Below are positions 58,101-64,000 of a DNA stretch of 64,000 nucleotides, piece by piece. Positions within the stretch are counted from its first letter, which is position 1; each line of letters starts with the position of its first letter. The DNA is from Buxus sempervirens (lineage: Eukaryota > Streptophyta > Magnoliopsida > Buxales > Buxaceae), in contig OX387188.1 of assembly GCA_947561395.2 (NCBI GenBank), positions 10,752,061-10,816,060 on the forward strand, read 5' to 3'. Both the position numbers and the translations under genes were made by a program. The notes under the pieces are model-generated. The model searched no databases. It was not told the DNA's origin and saw nothing but the letters and a program-made list of their open reading frames with translations.

Positions 58101-60326
58101 TTTGTTTGCTGTGTGTGTGGGTGTGTGGCGGTGGGGGAGCTAGTTATCTAGGTGAGTGCCTTTAAAAACACTGGTTGTTTTAGCTTCTGTAGTTTTGAAA
58201 ATGCCATGTGAGACATGTATTGATGAATTGAGCACTCCAAGCTAAACCTGTGTTTTATTTTTGTAACGTGGGTGTAATGTTTTTGTTTTCTTCCTCTGGT
58301 GAACCTGCATATATTAAAAATAAAAAGGTGTCTTCTATATGCACAATACGGTAAATTATCTATGTATGATGGGTTGTTGATGTTTGGGTGTATTAGACCT
58401 TTTCATTTCTTTATTTTGTTTTCCTTCTTTTTATCTGTCATTCCATATTCAAGGAAACTTTATTGGACTTTATGATCTTGAACATTTCAATTCTGGATCA
58501 TTTCAAATCCTTGTCTATAAAATCTAATTGTATTATTTCTATCAAGATATTTCTGCAATAAATTGCCATTTTTTAGGGTGATTTCTTCAGTTTGTTGGGA
58601 GTAGTGGATGTTAACTTCTTGCTCCATTATGAGGGGCTGCCATTACAAACATCGTGCTAAATGTTATTTCAACTAATTCCTGAGTGGCAACAATTGGTTT
58701 AATATCTTCATAAAATGAAATTGTTCTTGTAGAGAAACTTACAAATATTAAGAAGCAAATATGGTTATCTATTATGTATAGTTTTTAATCTCTACCTTGT
58801 GATCAGGTATGTAATTTTTCAGATAATTGTTGAAAATATTTACCTGAAGCCAAAATTTATGCTAATTCAATTGATCTTTGATTGAAAGCTTATTGAATAT
58901 TTAAACCATTACAATGAGAATGTAAAATAAAAGAAAGATAAAAGAAATTGAAACTCTGGATAAAGTCTTGAATTCTGGGGAAAAAGAAAAGAAAAAAGGC
59001 ATCCAGAATTTAAATCAAGCCATATTTAGATTTAGCAAAAGTTTTGCACCAGCTGCTCGCATAACACAACCCTCTTTTATCTGCGCTTGGGACCAGCAGC
59101 ACATAAAAGATATAGCAATACAAGGGAAAATTAATTTTTAGTGATACTTTTCAAAATATTTAAGATTCAGTTAGCAAAATTTTGAGTTTTAACTTTTAAT
59201 AAACCTTTATCAAAATAATTAAATTTTAGTGACATTTCACTATTATGAATAAATTCTTCAAAAAATTTCCTTATACAACTCACTCTCAGGACTTGTACAA
59301 GCAATAAATTGACTTGTACAAGTCATTTTAGACTTGTACAAGCAATAAAATGACTTGTACAAGTCAATAAATTGGCTTGTACAAGTCATTTGGATGAGTG
59401 ATATAAGGGCATTCTTGGAATAGTTGGTTTGAAATAGTGAAATGTCACTAAAAATTAGTTATTTTGCTAAAGGTTTATCAAAAGTTAAACTCAAAACTTT
59501 GCTAACTGAATCTTAAATATTTTGACAAACTAACACTAAAAATTAATTTTCCCTACAAGGCAAATACTCGATTTAGAAGTTAAGAAAATAAAATTTTTAG
59601 TTACATCATATTGATGATTTAATTTTCTAAATTCTCTCCATGATTTTTCTTCTATTAATTTCTACTGAATATGATTACTTTTATCCAGGTTGAACTCGGA
59701 TCTCTTCAAGACACTGTACCAACAGATAAGATTGTGATTCTGCAAGGAGGTTGGGGGCTGCTCAGAAGAGGATCTGCTGGAGAAATATTACTTCGGCTGA
59801 CTTACAAATCATACGTTGAGGATGAAGAAGATGAAGGGGATGAGGCAGATCTCATGGATACAGATGTATCAGATGATGAGTTATCTGATTCTGAAGCAGA
59901 TGTTAATTATGAGCGTTGTCAGAAGGATTCTGTAGGCACAGAAGCTGTAGAGAGAGAATCCTTCATGGATGTACTAGCAGCTTTGCTTGTAAGTGAGGAA
60001 TTTCAAGGGATAGTGGCATCTGAAACACTAAATACCAGATTTACCAAAGATGCAAAAAATTTGGAGTCAGCAATATTAAGTTCACGTGATCCAACTCCTA
60101 AACTTGGATCATCTGATTCGGAAAGTGGTTCTGAAAGTACTGGAGGTAATACTCAGAGCAAGTTCTCTATCTTCTATTTCCATGTTTTTTTTTCTCTTTC
60201 TTTTCAGGAAATTTTCTTGAACATTTCTTGTTTGCAGATTCAGCATTAATTTGGTTTGCTGTGATCACAAGTATAGCAGTGCTGATTGCTATCAATGTGG
60301 GTGGTTCAAGTTTTTTCAATCCTTGA
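30370..60326 (+). CDS. NTMC2T5: NTMC2T5-like SMP and C2 domain membrane protein (8 exons)
   Basis: Joined exons 30370-31175, 37860-38101, 41662-41680, 52211-52416, 53117-53226, 53377-53475, 59689-60145 and 60238-60326 give 2028 nt, 675 residues plus stop, with one continuous frame. In order: a basic Ser/Cys-containing N-terminus (1-60, possible organelle targeting), a transmembrane segment (about 142-158, [11 protein letters not shown]), an SMP lipid-transfer domain (about 195-390), a C2 domain (about 404-534), an acidic stretch (538-565) and a C-terminal transmembrane segment (about 649-667). SMP domains move lipids at membrane contact sites. The plan and motifs such as [19 protein letters not shown] and GGSSFFNP match the plant NTMC2 type 5 family. 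The C2 acidic set is partial: D428, D481 and D487 are present, but the usual first-loop Asp is replaced within SYVFFGKTD. Family assignment is from recognition, not a search. Confidence 0.9.
31176..33784 (+). other. Intron 1, first part
   Basis: AT-rich intron sequence without recognisable genes. The only structure seen is a 70-bp tandem duplication at 33078-33217. Intron 1 spans 31176-37859, about 6.7 kb. Confidence 0.8.
33078..33217 (+). repeat. 70-bp tandem duplication in intron 1
   Basis: Both copies begin TTGACAAGAAATG and include AAAGAACAGTAAAT, CTTCCTTTCC-like pyrimidines and ACAACAATAT. Offset is 70 bp, with a few differences. Confidence 0.9.
34081..34195 (+). repeat. Microsatellite cluster (AC, ATAC, GTAT)
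   Basis: ACACACACGCACGC, then CATA repeats, then GTAT repeats; the ATAC and GTAT blocks are mutually complementary around GCATATATATG and can fold. It directly abuts the left end of the LTR at 34196. Confidence 0.85.
34196..36738 (+). mobile_element. Group N-related LTR in intron 1, about 2.5 kb
   Basis: Starts TGTACTACGCCCTGGATCC and ends AAGGTATTACA. Shared landmarks with the copies at 11248 and 15280: a GAGATATAAAATCCCAGTAAG stretch near 34675, a GTTACTTACCTCCACATG stretch near 36173, and a GC-rich GCGC tract at about 35520-35760. No clear target duplication is visible; the left flank is a microsatellite that could have eroded it. No protein motif. Confidence 0.75.
36739..37859 (+). other. 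Intron 1, last part
   Basis: No gene. A stretch near 36785-36990 (TTGGCTGTAAAAACTTCAGC onward) looks like the continuation of the repeat that begins near 33785, now split by the LTR. The intron ends TATTTAG at 37859. Confidence 0.6.
37860..38101 (+). CDS. NTMC2T5: Exon 2: core of SMP domain
   Basis: Completes Gln269, then encodes [19 protein letters not shown] through residue 349. It is the central beta-strand part of the SMP fold ([25 protein letters not shown]). Acceptor TTTAG and donor GTAGAT at 38102; the exon ends in phase 1. Confidence 0.93.
38616..39537. mobile_element. MITE-like element in intron 2, 922 bp, TSD TAA
   Basis: TAA flanks both ends (38613-38615 and 39538-39540). The left end GGGGGGCGTTGTAGGACAT and the inverted right end GGGCGCGTTTGTGGGCAT are similar, followed by ATTATGGAT / ATAGAATCT and further GGATTATA-type inverted matches. 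The middle, about 38850-39330, is almost only A and T (ATATTATAT). PIF/Harbinger-like by its duplication; no transposase. Confidence 0.75.
39921..40310 (+). repeat. Tandem duplication in intron 2, 242-bp period
   Basis: AGATCATTGATTATC starts at 39921 and again at 40163, and both copies continue for about 140 bp. Between them, a 45-bp unit starting CTTTTTGGAACTT is itself duplicated (40068 and 40113). The rest of intron 2 (38102-41661) shows no gene. Confidence 0.9.
41662..41680 (+). CDS. NTMC2T5: Exon 3: 19-nt micro-exon
   Basis: Encodes AIPVLS plus parts of the codons on both sides. Acceptor CTCCAG and donor GTAAGT are both good. It is needed to keep the frame: phase 1 before it and phase 2 after it restore ...FNLM-AIPVLS-M-FLTKLL..., an SMP-domain helix. 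The flanking introns are 3.6 kb and 10.5 kb. Confidence 0.92.
42143..42925 (+). mobile_element. Solo LTR in intron 3, 783 bp, TSD ACAAC
   Basis: Starts TGTGGGGTTGC and ends GGGGTTCTGACA. ACAAC is at 42138-42142 and 42926-42930, a perfect duplication. Contains a GA-rich tract (42310-42390) and the hairpins at 42539-42591. It does not resemble the long LTRs of the first 27 kb. Orientation and lineage are uncertain. Confidence 0.8.
42567..42591. repeat. Perfect hairpin inside solo LTR
   Basis: Arms GATCGACTGTT and AACAGTCGATC with loop GCG. A second, 7-bp-arm hairpin (GAGAACC ... GGTTCTC) lies at 42539-42559. Confidence 0.9.
43450..43854 (+). pseudogene. LINE 3' end with RNase H tail and poly(A)
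   Basis: The frame near 43490-43590 encodes [19 protein letters not shown], the typical C-terminal part of the RNase H-like domain (RVT_3) of plant LINEs. About 250 bp of 3' UTR follow, then a run of 15 A near 43839-43853. Only the last part of the element is present, as expected from 5'-truncated LINE insertion. Confidence 0.8.
45285..45570. repeat. Dispersed AT-rich repeat, copy 1 of 3
   Basis: About 100 bp around GAAAACCTA...AATATATTGTAAAATAACAATTAA...CTGTTAGGAA. It recurs at 49945-50045 and 50610-50725 with the same order of landmarks. Confidence 0.65.
45840..46165 (-). repeat. Unclassified repeat X inserted in the LINE
   Basis: Splits the LINE between its RT region and the RLRWVGHV tail. 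Read in reverse it has several GTTTCG/GGCGGCAC motifs and ends with GGCACTGAAATGGTAAACC. A plus-strand relative at 51305-51595 ends GGCACCGAAACGGTAAACC. No coding domain; SINE- or MITE-like. Confidence 0.55.
48202..49131 (+). pseudogene. LINE 3' fragment (zf-RVT) nested in the minus-strand LINE
   Basis: Plus strand. Frames encode [15 protein letters not shown], then [14 protein letters not shown] and [10 protein letters not shown]...W, the zinc-binding zf-RVT region at the C-terminus of plant LINE ORF2. Several stops. The minus-strand LINE endonuclease is interrupted at both edges. TTAACT at 48196-48201 and 49132-49137 may be the target duplication. No poly(A) remains. Confidence 0.75.
49896..51304 (+). 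other. AT-rich intron 3 sequence with repeat copies
   Basis: No gene. Two copies of the repeat seen at 45285, at 49945-50045 and 50610-50725, about 670 bp apart. A short GAC/GAT trinucleotide run is at 51033-51056. Confidence 0.65.
51305..51595 (+). repeat. Unclassified repeat X, second copy
   Basis: Several motifs of the form GGTGGC(G/A)..., CGAAA(C/T) and GCCGGTGAAATTT, ending GGCACCGAAACGGTAAACC. Related to 45840-46165. The ORFs on both strands are products of the repeat. Confidence 0.55.
51596..52210 (+). other. End of intron 3
   Basis: No gene. Contains ACCCGTGTGGACACGACAC (51680) and CCGTGTTTTGGACAC (51999), which may belong to one further dispersed repeat. The intron ends TGTGTACAG. 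Confidence 0.5.
52211..52416 (+). CDS. NTMC2T5: Exon 4: end of SMP domain, start of C2 domain
   Basis: Residues 356-424. [19 protein letters not shown] closes the SMP domain. A linker ([13 protein letters not shown]) leads to C2 strand 1 ([13 protein letters not shown]). Acceptor TACAG and donor GTAATG at 52417. Confidence 0.93.
52417..53116 (+). other. Intron 4
   Basis: 700 bp, T-rich, no gene or named repeat recognised. Confidence 0.8.
53117..53226 (+). CDS. NTMC2T5: Exon 5: C2 domain loop 1 and basic strand
   Basis: Residues 425-461, with GKTDPYV (D428) and the basic motif [12 protein letters not shown], which suits binding of acidic lipids. The donor GTGGAA after CAG is weak. Phase 0. 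Confidence 0.92.
53374..53376 (+). promoter_or_regulatory. Tandem splice acceptor (CAGTAG) of intron 5
   Basis: The intron can end after CAG (53373) or TAG (53376). The frame requires the second. Use of the first would add the triplet TAG, an in-frame stop right after residue 461. Confidence 0.7.
53377..53475 (+). CDS. NTMC2T5: Exon 6: C2 domain, calcium loop 3 region
   Basis: Residues 462-494. [13 protein letters not shown] provides D481 and D487 of C2 loop 3. Phase 0 at both ends. Donor GTAAAT at 53476. Confidence 0.92.
53476..54440 (+). other. Intron 6, first part
   Basis: AT-rich, no gene or repeat recognised. Intron 6 spans 53476-59688, about 6.2 kb. Confidence 0.75.
54441..56520 (-). 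pseudogene. Ty3/gypsy pol remnant (RT, RNase H, integrase start)
   Basis: Minus strand, with frame changes and stops. From 56520 downward: [15 protein letters not shown] (diverged YLDDI/V motif of RT), [54 protein letters not shown] (RNase H), then [18 protein letters not shown] near 55590, which fits the region just before the integrase zinc finger. The integrase core is poorly preserved (to about 55070). 54451-54675 may be the untranslated end. LTRs were not found. Confidence 0.75.
57901..58172 (+). repeat. Tandem duplication with G-rich tracts in intron 6
   Basis: CCTAGGCTA(T/G)CATCATCTGAGG starts at 57901 and 58048 (147-bp offset), and both copies end TCTAGGTGAGTGCCTTTAAAAACAC. Each contains a G-rich run such as GGGGGGGAGGGGGTGGGGG. 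The rest of 56521-59030 shows no gene. Confidence 0.9.
59030..59123 (-). repeat. LINE leader fragment
   Basis: TTAGATTTAGCAAAAGTTTT ... GCGCTTGGGACCAGCAGCAC ... TAAAAGATATAGCAA matches 49780-49880, the leader of the minus-strand LINE. It is interrupted at its left-over GATATAGCAA end by the palindromic element at 59124. Confidence 0.7.
59124..59553. mobile_element. 430-bp palindromic MITE, TSD TACAA
   Basis: Termini GGGAAAATTAATTTTTAGTG and its reverse complement. The arms match inverted for about 165 bp with modest divergence (shared AATATTTAAGATTCAGTTAG, TTTAGTGACATTTCACTATT). TACAA is at 59119-59123 and 59554-59558. The centre is an array of GACTTGTACAAG(TC) palindromes. No transposase. 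The superfamily is unclear: the 5-bp duplication does not fit Tourist, Stowaway or Mutator rules. It ends 135 bp before exon 7. Confidence 0.85.
59290..59387. repeat. Five palindromic GACTTGTACAAGTC units
   Basis: Units at 59290, 59311, 59331, 59352 and 59374, spaced 20-22 bp, two of them full 14-bp palindromes and the others with small changes. Spacers are short and AT-rich (CAATAAA or ATTTTA). They sit exactly at the centre of the 430-bp element. Confidence 0.92.
59689..60145 (+). CDS. NTMC2T5: Exon 7: end of C2 domain and acidic linker
   Basis: Residues 495-646. [21 protein letters not shown] and [10 protein letters not shown] are the last C2 strands. An acidic stretch ([27 protein letters not shown]) and a Ser-rich tail follow. 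[19 protein letters not shown] is a conserved-looking amphipathic segment. Acceptor TCCAG; donor GTAATA at 60146, phase 1. Confidence 0.93.
60238..60326 (+). CDS. NTMC2T5: Exon 8: C-terminal membrane segment and stop
   Basis: Residues 647-675: a hydrophobic segment ([19 protein letters not shown]) and the end GGSSFFNP, then TGA. Acceptor TTTGCAG. Intron 7 is only 92 bp and its read-through would give a different C-terminus without the membrane segment. Confidence 0.93.
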
Positions 60327-60690
60327 TTAGCTACATTGCACCATGAAGTATTAATATCTGATTATATATTTTGACCAGGTAAGTTATGGAAAACATGTCC
60401 AATTCTTAAAATTTGCCTCAACTGATCAGTGTTCTTATTTGAGATAATTTTTTTAGTTTTTTCTTCAAATGTAGCTCATATTTTCTCCTCCCAGTGAAAT
60501 GATTCTCCCTCTTGGAGAATAGATTGTTGATTTTGCTGACTGAATATTGTTGAGTTCTTTTTTTCACCTGCTCAGAATTCTTTGCAGGTAATTTCAAATT
60601 ATTTTGTCTGTAAGTGGAAATAAACTGAGAAATCTAACTGGAAGAAGAGACAAATAAAATTTTTACTTCATAAACAGTTGAGTTTGGTGC
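60327..60690 (+). promoter_or_regulatory. 3' UTR and probable polyadenylation signal
   Basis: AATAAA lies at 60653-60658, about 330 nt after the stop. The true cleavage site cannot be read from the sequence. Confidence 0.5.
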
Positions 60691-62189
60691 TGTCCAGCAT
60701 TGACGATGTGGTCATGTTCTGATCCAATTCTTTGAATGTGATTGACTTGACCAATTAGGTTGACCAGGATTCTATGAAATGATCTATATGTCGCCATGTT
60801 GTTCTGCCTATATACAGAAGTTGAATCCTGAAATTTAAGTGGTTTTTTTTTTTTATGTGGAAGCAACGTTCTGTGTTTTCTGTGTCCATGACAGCCATTG
60901 ACCTTCAATGATGATTTTCTTCTTGTGTGTCATTGGTATATATAAGTTTGGCCATCAGCTTGCGTTTTTCTTTTCTCTGTAAAGCCCAAATTTTCCTCCA
61001 TTGATTTTTTTTTCATTTTACATAACACTTCGTCAAGGATAATAAATGAGGAGACACATGGTGCTCCTATCCTTGCTAGAATTTGACTTTAATTCATCCA
61101 AGTAATAGGTGAGGGTTAATTAAGAATATCTACCTGTTTATGATAGATAATGCATATAAAAAAGGGAAGCACAAAGCTTGAACTGTCAATAATATAAATA
61201 TTTTTTGTCTTTTAGGGTGAAAGGATATTATTATTATATGTAGTAACTGCAGGGGTTATATTCTATGTATGCAAACGCTATACACTGAGCTAGCCAGCAG
61301 ATGGTAAAGATTTAAACCCCAAATGTTGAACCAAATAAAAGTTCTCATTGGTTTATTGGGTTATATCATTGAATTCTGGCAATTCCTCTGCCATAGAGGG
61401 CTCAAAAACTTTGGTTTCTTTTCCACCATAAAGGCCACCAAACAGCACACACTGATGTAAGACCTTCCTTTTATGTTTCGATTTCACCTCCAAACAAGGC
61501 ACCATTTTGGAACTTCATAACAGAAGACTACAAGAGATTGATCACCGAAAATGCACTTGTGAATGGTCCCATATATTTCTCTTCTACTTTAAACATGATC
61601 CGTTGATTAGGTAGAAACCAATTCATACTTGCTAAATGATACACAATCAATCTAAAAAATGCCTTTTTAGATGGAACTTGAGATTTCCAAATTCGCTTCT
61701 ACATCTCAAAATTGCTCTTCTCTGGAAAAGGGAGTGGAAAAGGATTTGACATAAAATTCCCTTCTTGTCTGATTCTACGTGTGAAAGTCCATACCATCTC
61801 CTACCATTATCGATTGGATAAGGAATATCAGCAATTGTGCTAACTCGAATTCTCTAGTTATTTTCATCATCTGCAAAAACATAGATTATTGCTAACCCTG
61901 GCCTCTCTATTCATTACCACCACAGACAAATAAGAAAATTGGTGACTTAATAGAACTTAATTTCATCAAATATCATACTAGAATCTTATTCTATTCCTCT
62001 TTTAAACTGTTTTTTATTGTCCTTTAGAATAACAGTCCATACCGTCCACTACGAGATGGTTTTGCCCAATGAAGATCTAAATTAACCATCTTCCAACCAA
62101 GCTATTCACTCTCTTCCATGTTGATCTTAAGCTCTTAAACTGCCTCAGAACAGCAAGAGTGCATCTGAAAATCATCCTCTACAAATGTG
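60691..62189. other. Intergenic, no gene recognised
   Basis: AT-rich sequence. Possibly some diverged LINE sequence toward the right end, but no motif could be fixed before about 62190. Confidence 0.6.
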
Positions 62190-62900
62190 AAGCCCCCTCC
62201 CTCAACTCACCAAATCTCCACTGAAATGCTGTCCCTTCCAAGTTTAAAGTTTTCTCCTGGATGGTGTTTCACTATAAGATTAACACACTAGATATCAGCA
62301 TTGGAGCCCTCGCATGGCATTGTCTCCCCTGGTTTGTATGCTGTGCATGAAGGAGGCCGGGTCCGTGGATCATCTGCTCCTCCAGGCTGATTTCATTTGG
62401 AAATATATATTAGATCTAGGGAGTATCAGTTGGGTTCTCCCTTCCACCATTCGTGACTTGGAATTTCAGTGGAGATTTGTGGGGTTGAGCAAGCTAAGGA
62501 CAAAGCTTTACAAGTCTGTATTTTAAGCTACATTATGAACTATTTGGTTGATGCGCAATTGGCGCATTTTTTAGGACATGGTGTTTAGGGAGTATAGTGT
62601 TACGGATCAGATTTTGTCAAAGGCTGCTGATTGGGGGTCAAGTGTACAAGGACTTCAGATTGATATCAGCATCTGAGATTGTTAGGAATAGGTTAAAAAT
62701 AGTCCAGAGATTTCTAAAGCTTGTTCTTTTCAGTTTCTTGTCTATTCTGAGATGCTTCGTGCTTTTGCGTTTGTTTTTTCATGGCTTTCACACTGTTTTC
62801 TGGCTTTATTTTTATTTTTTGTACTTAGCATGATCCCATGCCTTGTGGGGTCTTTTATTTCTCCCTTTAAATATTAATGAAACTTCATTACCTTACAAAA
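62190..62900 (+). pseudogene. LINE 3' fragment (zf-RVT) after the host gene
   Basis: Encodes NAVPSKFKVFSWMVF then KINTLDISIGAL, and in the next frame CMLCMKEAGSVDHLLLQADFIW and ISWVLPSTIRDLEFQW. This is the zf-RVT part of a LINE ORF2, with frame breaks. The tail to about 62900 (CTTTAAATATTAATGAAACT) resembles a LINE 3' UTR. Confidence 0.8.
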
Positions 62901-63375
62901 TGATTGGCAAAATGTATGCAAGAAACCTTGGGCCTGAACACCTTTGCATGTATGCCTCCAAAAGTTATGAGTAGCAGCTGTCTTCACTGTCCTGCTCTGT
63001 GTCTCAGCGAAAATTATGGGAAAAATGGTGACAGAGGATGATAGTGCCTGGGCTTCCTGGAAGTGCAGGAGAAACTTGTGGATCGTTCATTTACCAATAC
63101 TGAGACAGGTGTAGAATACATAAGGGATCTAATCAAATTCCTCCATTTAACTATTTACATTACCCCTTAAATTTTATAAGTGATCTTAAGATCATCTAAT
63201 CAGACCTCTAGAATTACCCTGCTTCCCCACTTCTTTATTTCGAAACAATACAGTTGTCGTCAATTAAGAACTTATCCAAGACCTATATTCTTCCCACAAA
63301 CACATTCTAAGTTTGTGGAATCACATTGGAAAGCAACTTACTTAACTGATGGGTTAACATTGCATTACAAGGCTT
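62901..63375. other. Intergenic, nothing recognised
   Basis: No gene, no repeat structure seen. Confidence 0.6.
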
Positions 63376-64000
63376 TCACGCCCCAATTTCAGATCTATAA
63401 AAATCCTTAATTAATAATAAATACTTTAATAGATATAATAATAATTCTATAGGGACTTAGGGATTTGGAAACGTGACTGCAGTTTCTATTCTCCCCAAAA
63501 TAGAAACCTAAGCAAATTCACTTTTACACATGTGCACTTAGAATTCTAAATGCAAAAGAATTTAAAAACAAAATAGAATTATTACACTTTGAGAATAGGA
63601 ACAATTAAATATTCATTAAATTAAAGAGTTAAATACAAATATCCAAAGTACACCAGAAATATCACCAAACCTAACAATTCATCTACATAACCATCGTGAT
63701 GCTGAAATCACACCAATGGTGACAGCCTACTTCCTATGTCATGATTCCGCTGTAAGCCTGTACTACTTTGACTTTAGTATAAACCTGCAACTACAATATA
63801 GTAGGGGTGAGCAAAAAGTTTAGTAGGTATCACTTCTACAGATTAAGTCCCAAGCAGAACTTCAAATGTAGAATTACACCTCTAACAATGATAAACAATA
63901 ATAGCAATAATGTAAACAAGAGGAAACATGGTAAAATAGATCAACAATCAATAAACAAATAGATAATATGATCAAGTAAACACTTATACCTAGCAAGTAA
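63376..64000 (+). mobile_element. Possible group N-like LTR start, cut by window end
   Basis: TTCACGCCCCAATTTC near 63376 resembles the TGTAACGCCCC start. About 420 bp later AGTAGGGGTGAGC...TTAGTAGGTATCAC occupies the place of the GAGTGAGAATAAATCTCAAC...AAGTAGC stretch in the LTR at 15280. The first bases do not read TG, so this is tentative. Confidence 0.4.

Noticed and set aside
59290..59387. Regularly spaced palindromic repeats resembling a small CRISPR array
   Set aside because: Spacers are short and nearly identical, the context is a plant intron inside a palindromic mobile element, and no cas-like gene is present.
1..64000. tRNA, rRNA, snoRNA and miRNA genes
   Set aside because: None could be recognised by eye; short hairpins found are repeats of mobile elements and not supported as RNA genes.

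Overview
This is nuclear DNA from a seed plant, most likely a flowering plant with a large, transposon-rich genome. Evidence: one split host gene with GT-AG introns and plant-specific domain architecture, long LTRs that are typical of Ty3/gypsy Tat-like elements, plant LINE domains (zf-RVT), a plant mobile domain, and Tourist-like MITEs. The species cannot be told from the sequence. No tRNA, rRNA, CRISPR or bacterial-type feature was seen.

Layout. (1) Positions 1-27700 are almost pure nested LTR retrotransposon debris. Three LTR groups recur. Group N starts TGTAACGCC and ends TTTTACA. Group S starts TGTaAGCACC and ends CGCACA. Group D starts TGTAGACACCCC. Four insertions carry perfect 5-bp target-site duplications and look like solo LTRs: 2521-6336 (CCCCG), 11248-14104 (GGAAA), 15280-18405 (CTTGG) and 21423-24433 (ACAAG). 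The backbone is a decayed element with a gag gene, no visible pol, an antisense plant-mobile-domain ORF, a polypurine tract and a group D LTR. A second backbone, from 18540 to 26963, is a group S-like LTR on the minus strand that was itself hit three times. The 200-N gap at 20408-20607 lies inside one LTR and probably hides about 2.2 kb.

(2) Positions 27700-29950 hold a degenerate minisatellite, a 616-bp TTA-flanked MITE and the host promoter.

(3) Positions 30370-60326 carry the only host gene, a plus-strand gene of the plant NTMC2T5 family (N-terminal membrane anchor, SMP lipid-transfer domain, C2 domain, C-terminal membrane anchor). I could join eight exons by reading frame into a 2028-nt coding sequence (675 residues), including a 19-nt micro-exon. 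About 93% of the gene is intron. The introns hold a group N LTR, a 922-bp TAA-flanked MITE, a 783-bp solo LTR, LINEs nested in LINEs, a Ty3/gypsy pol remnant, and a 430-bp palindromic element close to exon 7.

(4) Positions 60327-64000 contain the 3' UTR, unassigned sequence, a LINE 3' fragment and the probable start of another group N LTR.

Most unusual signal: the upstream regions of several LTRs carry arrays of short hairpins. Their arms differ between LTR groups, but they share a CCG...CGG core and sit at the same place relative to the TATA box.
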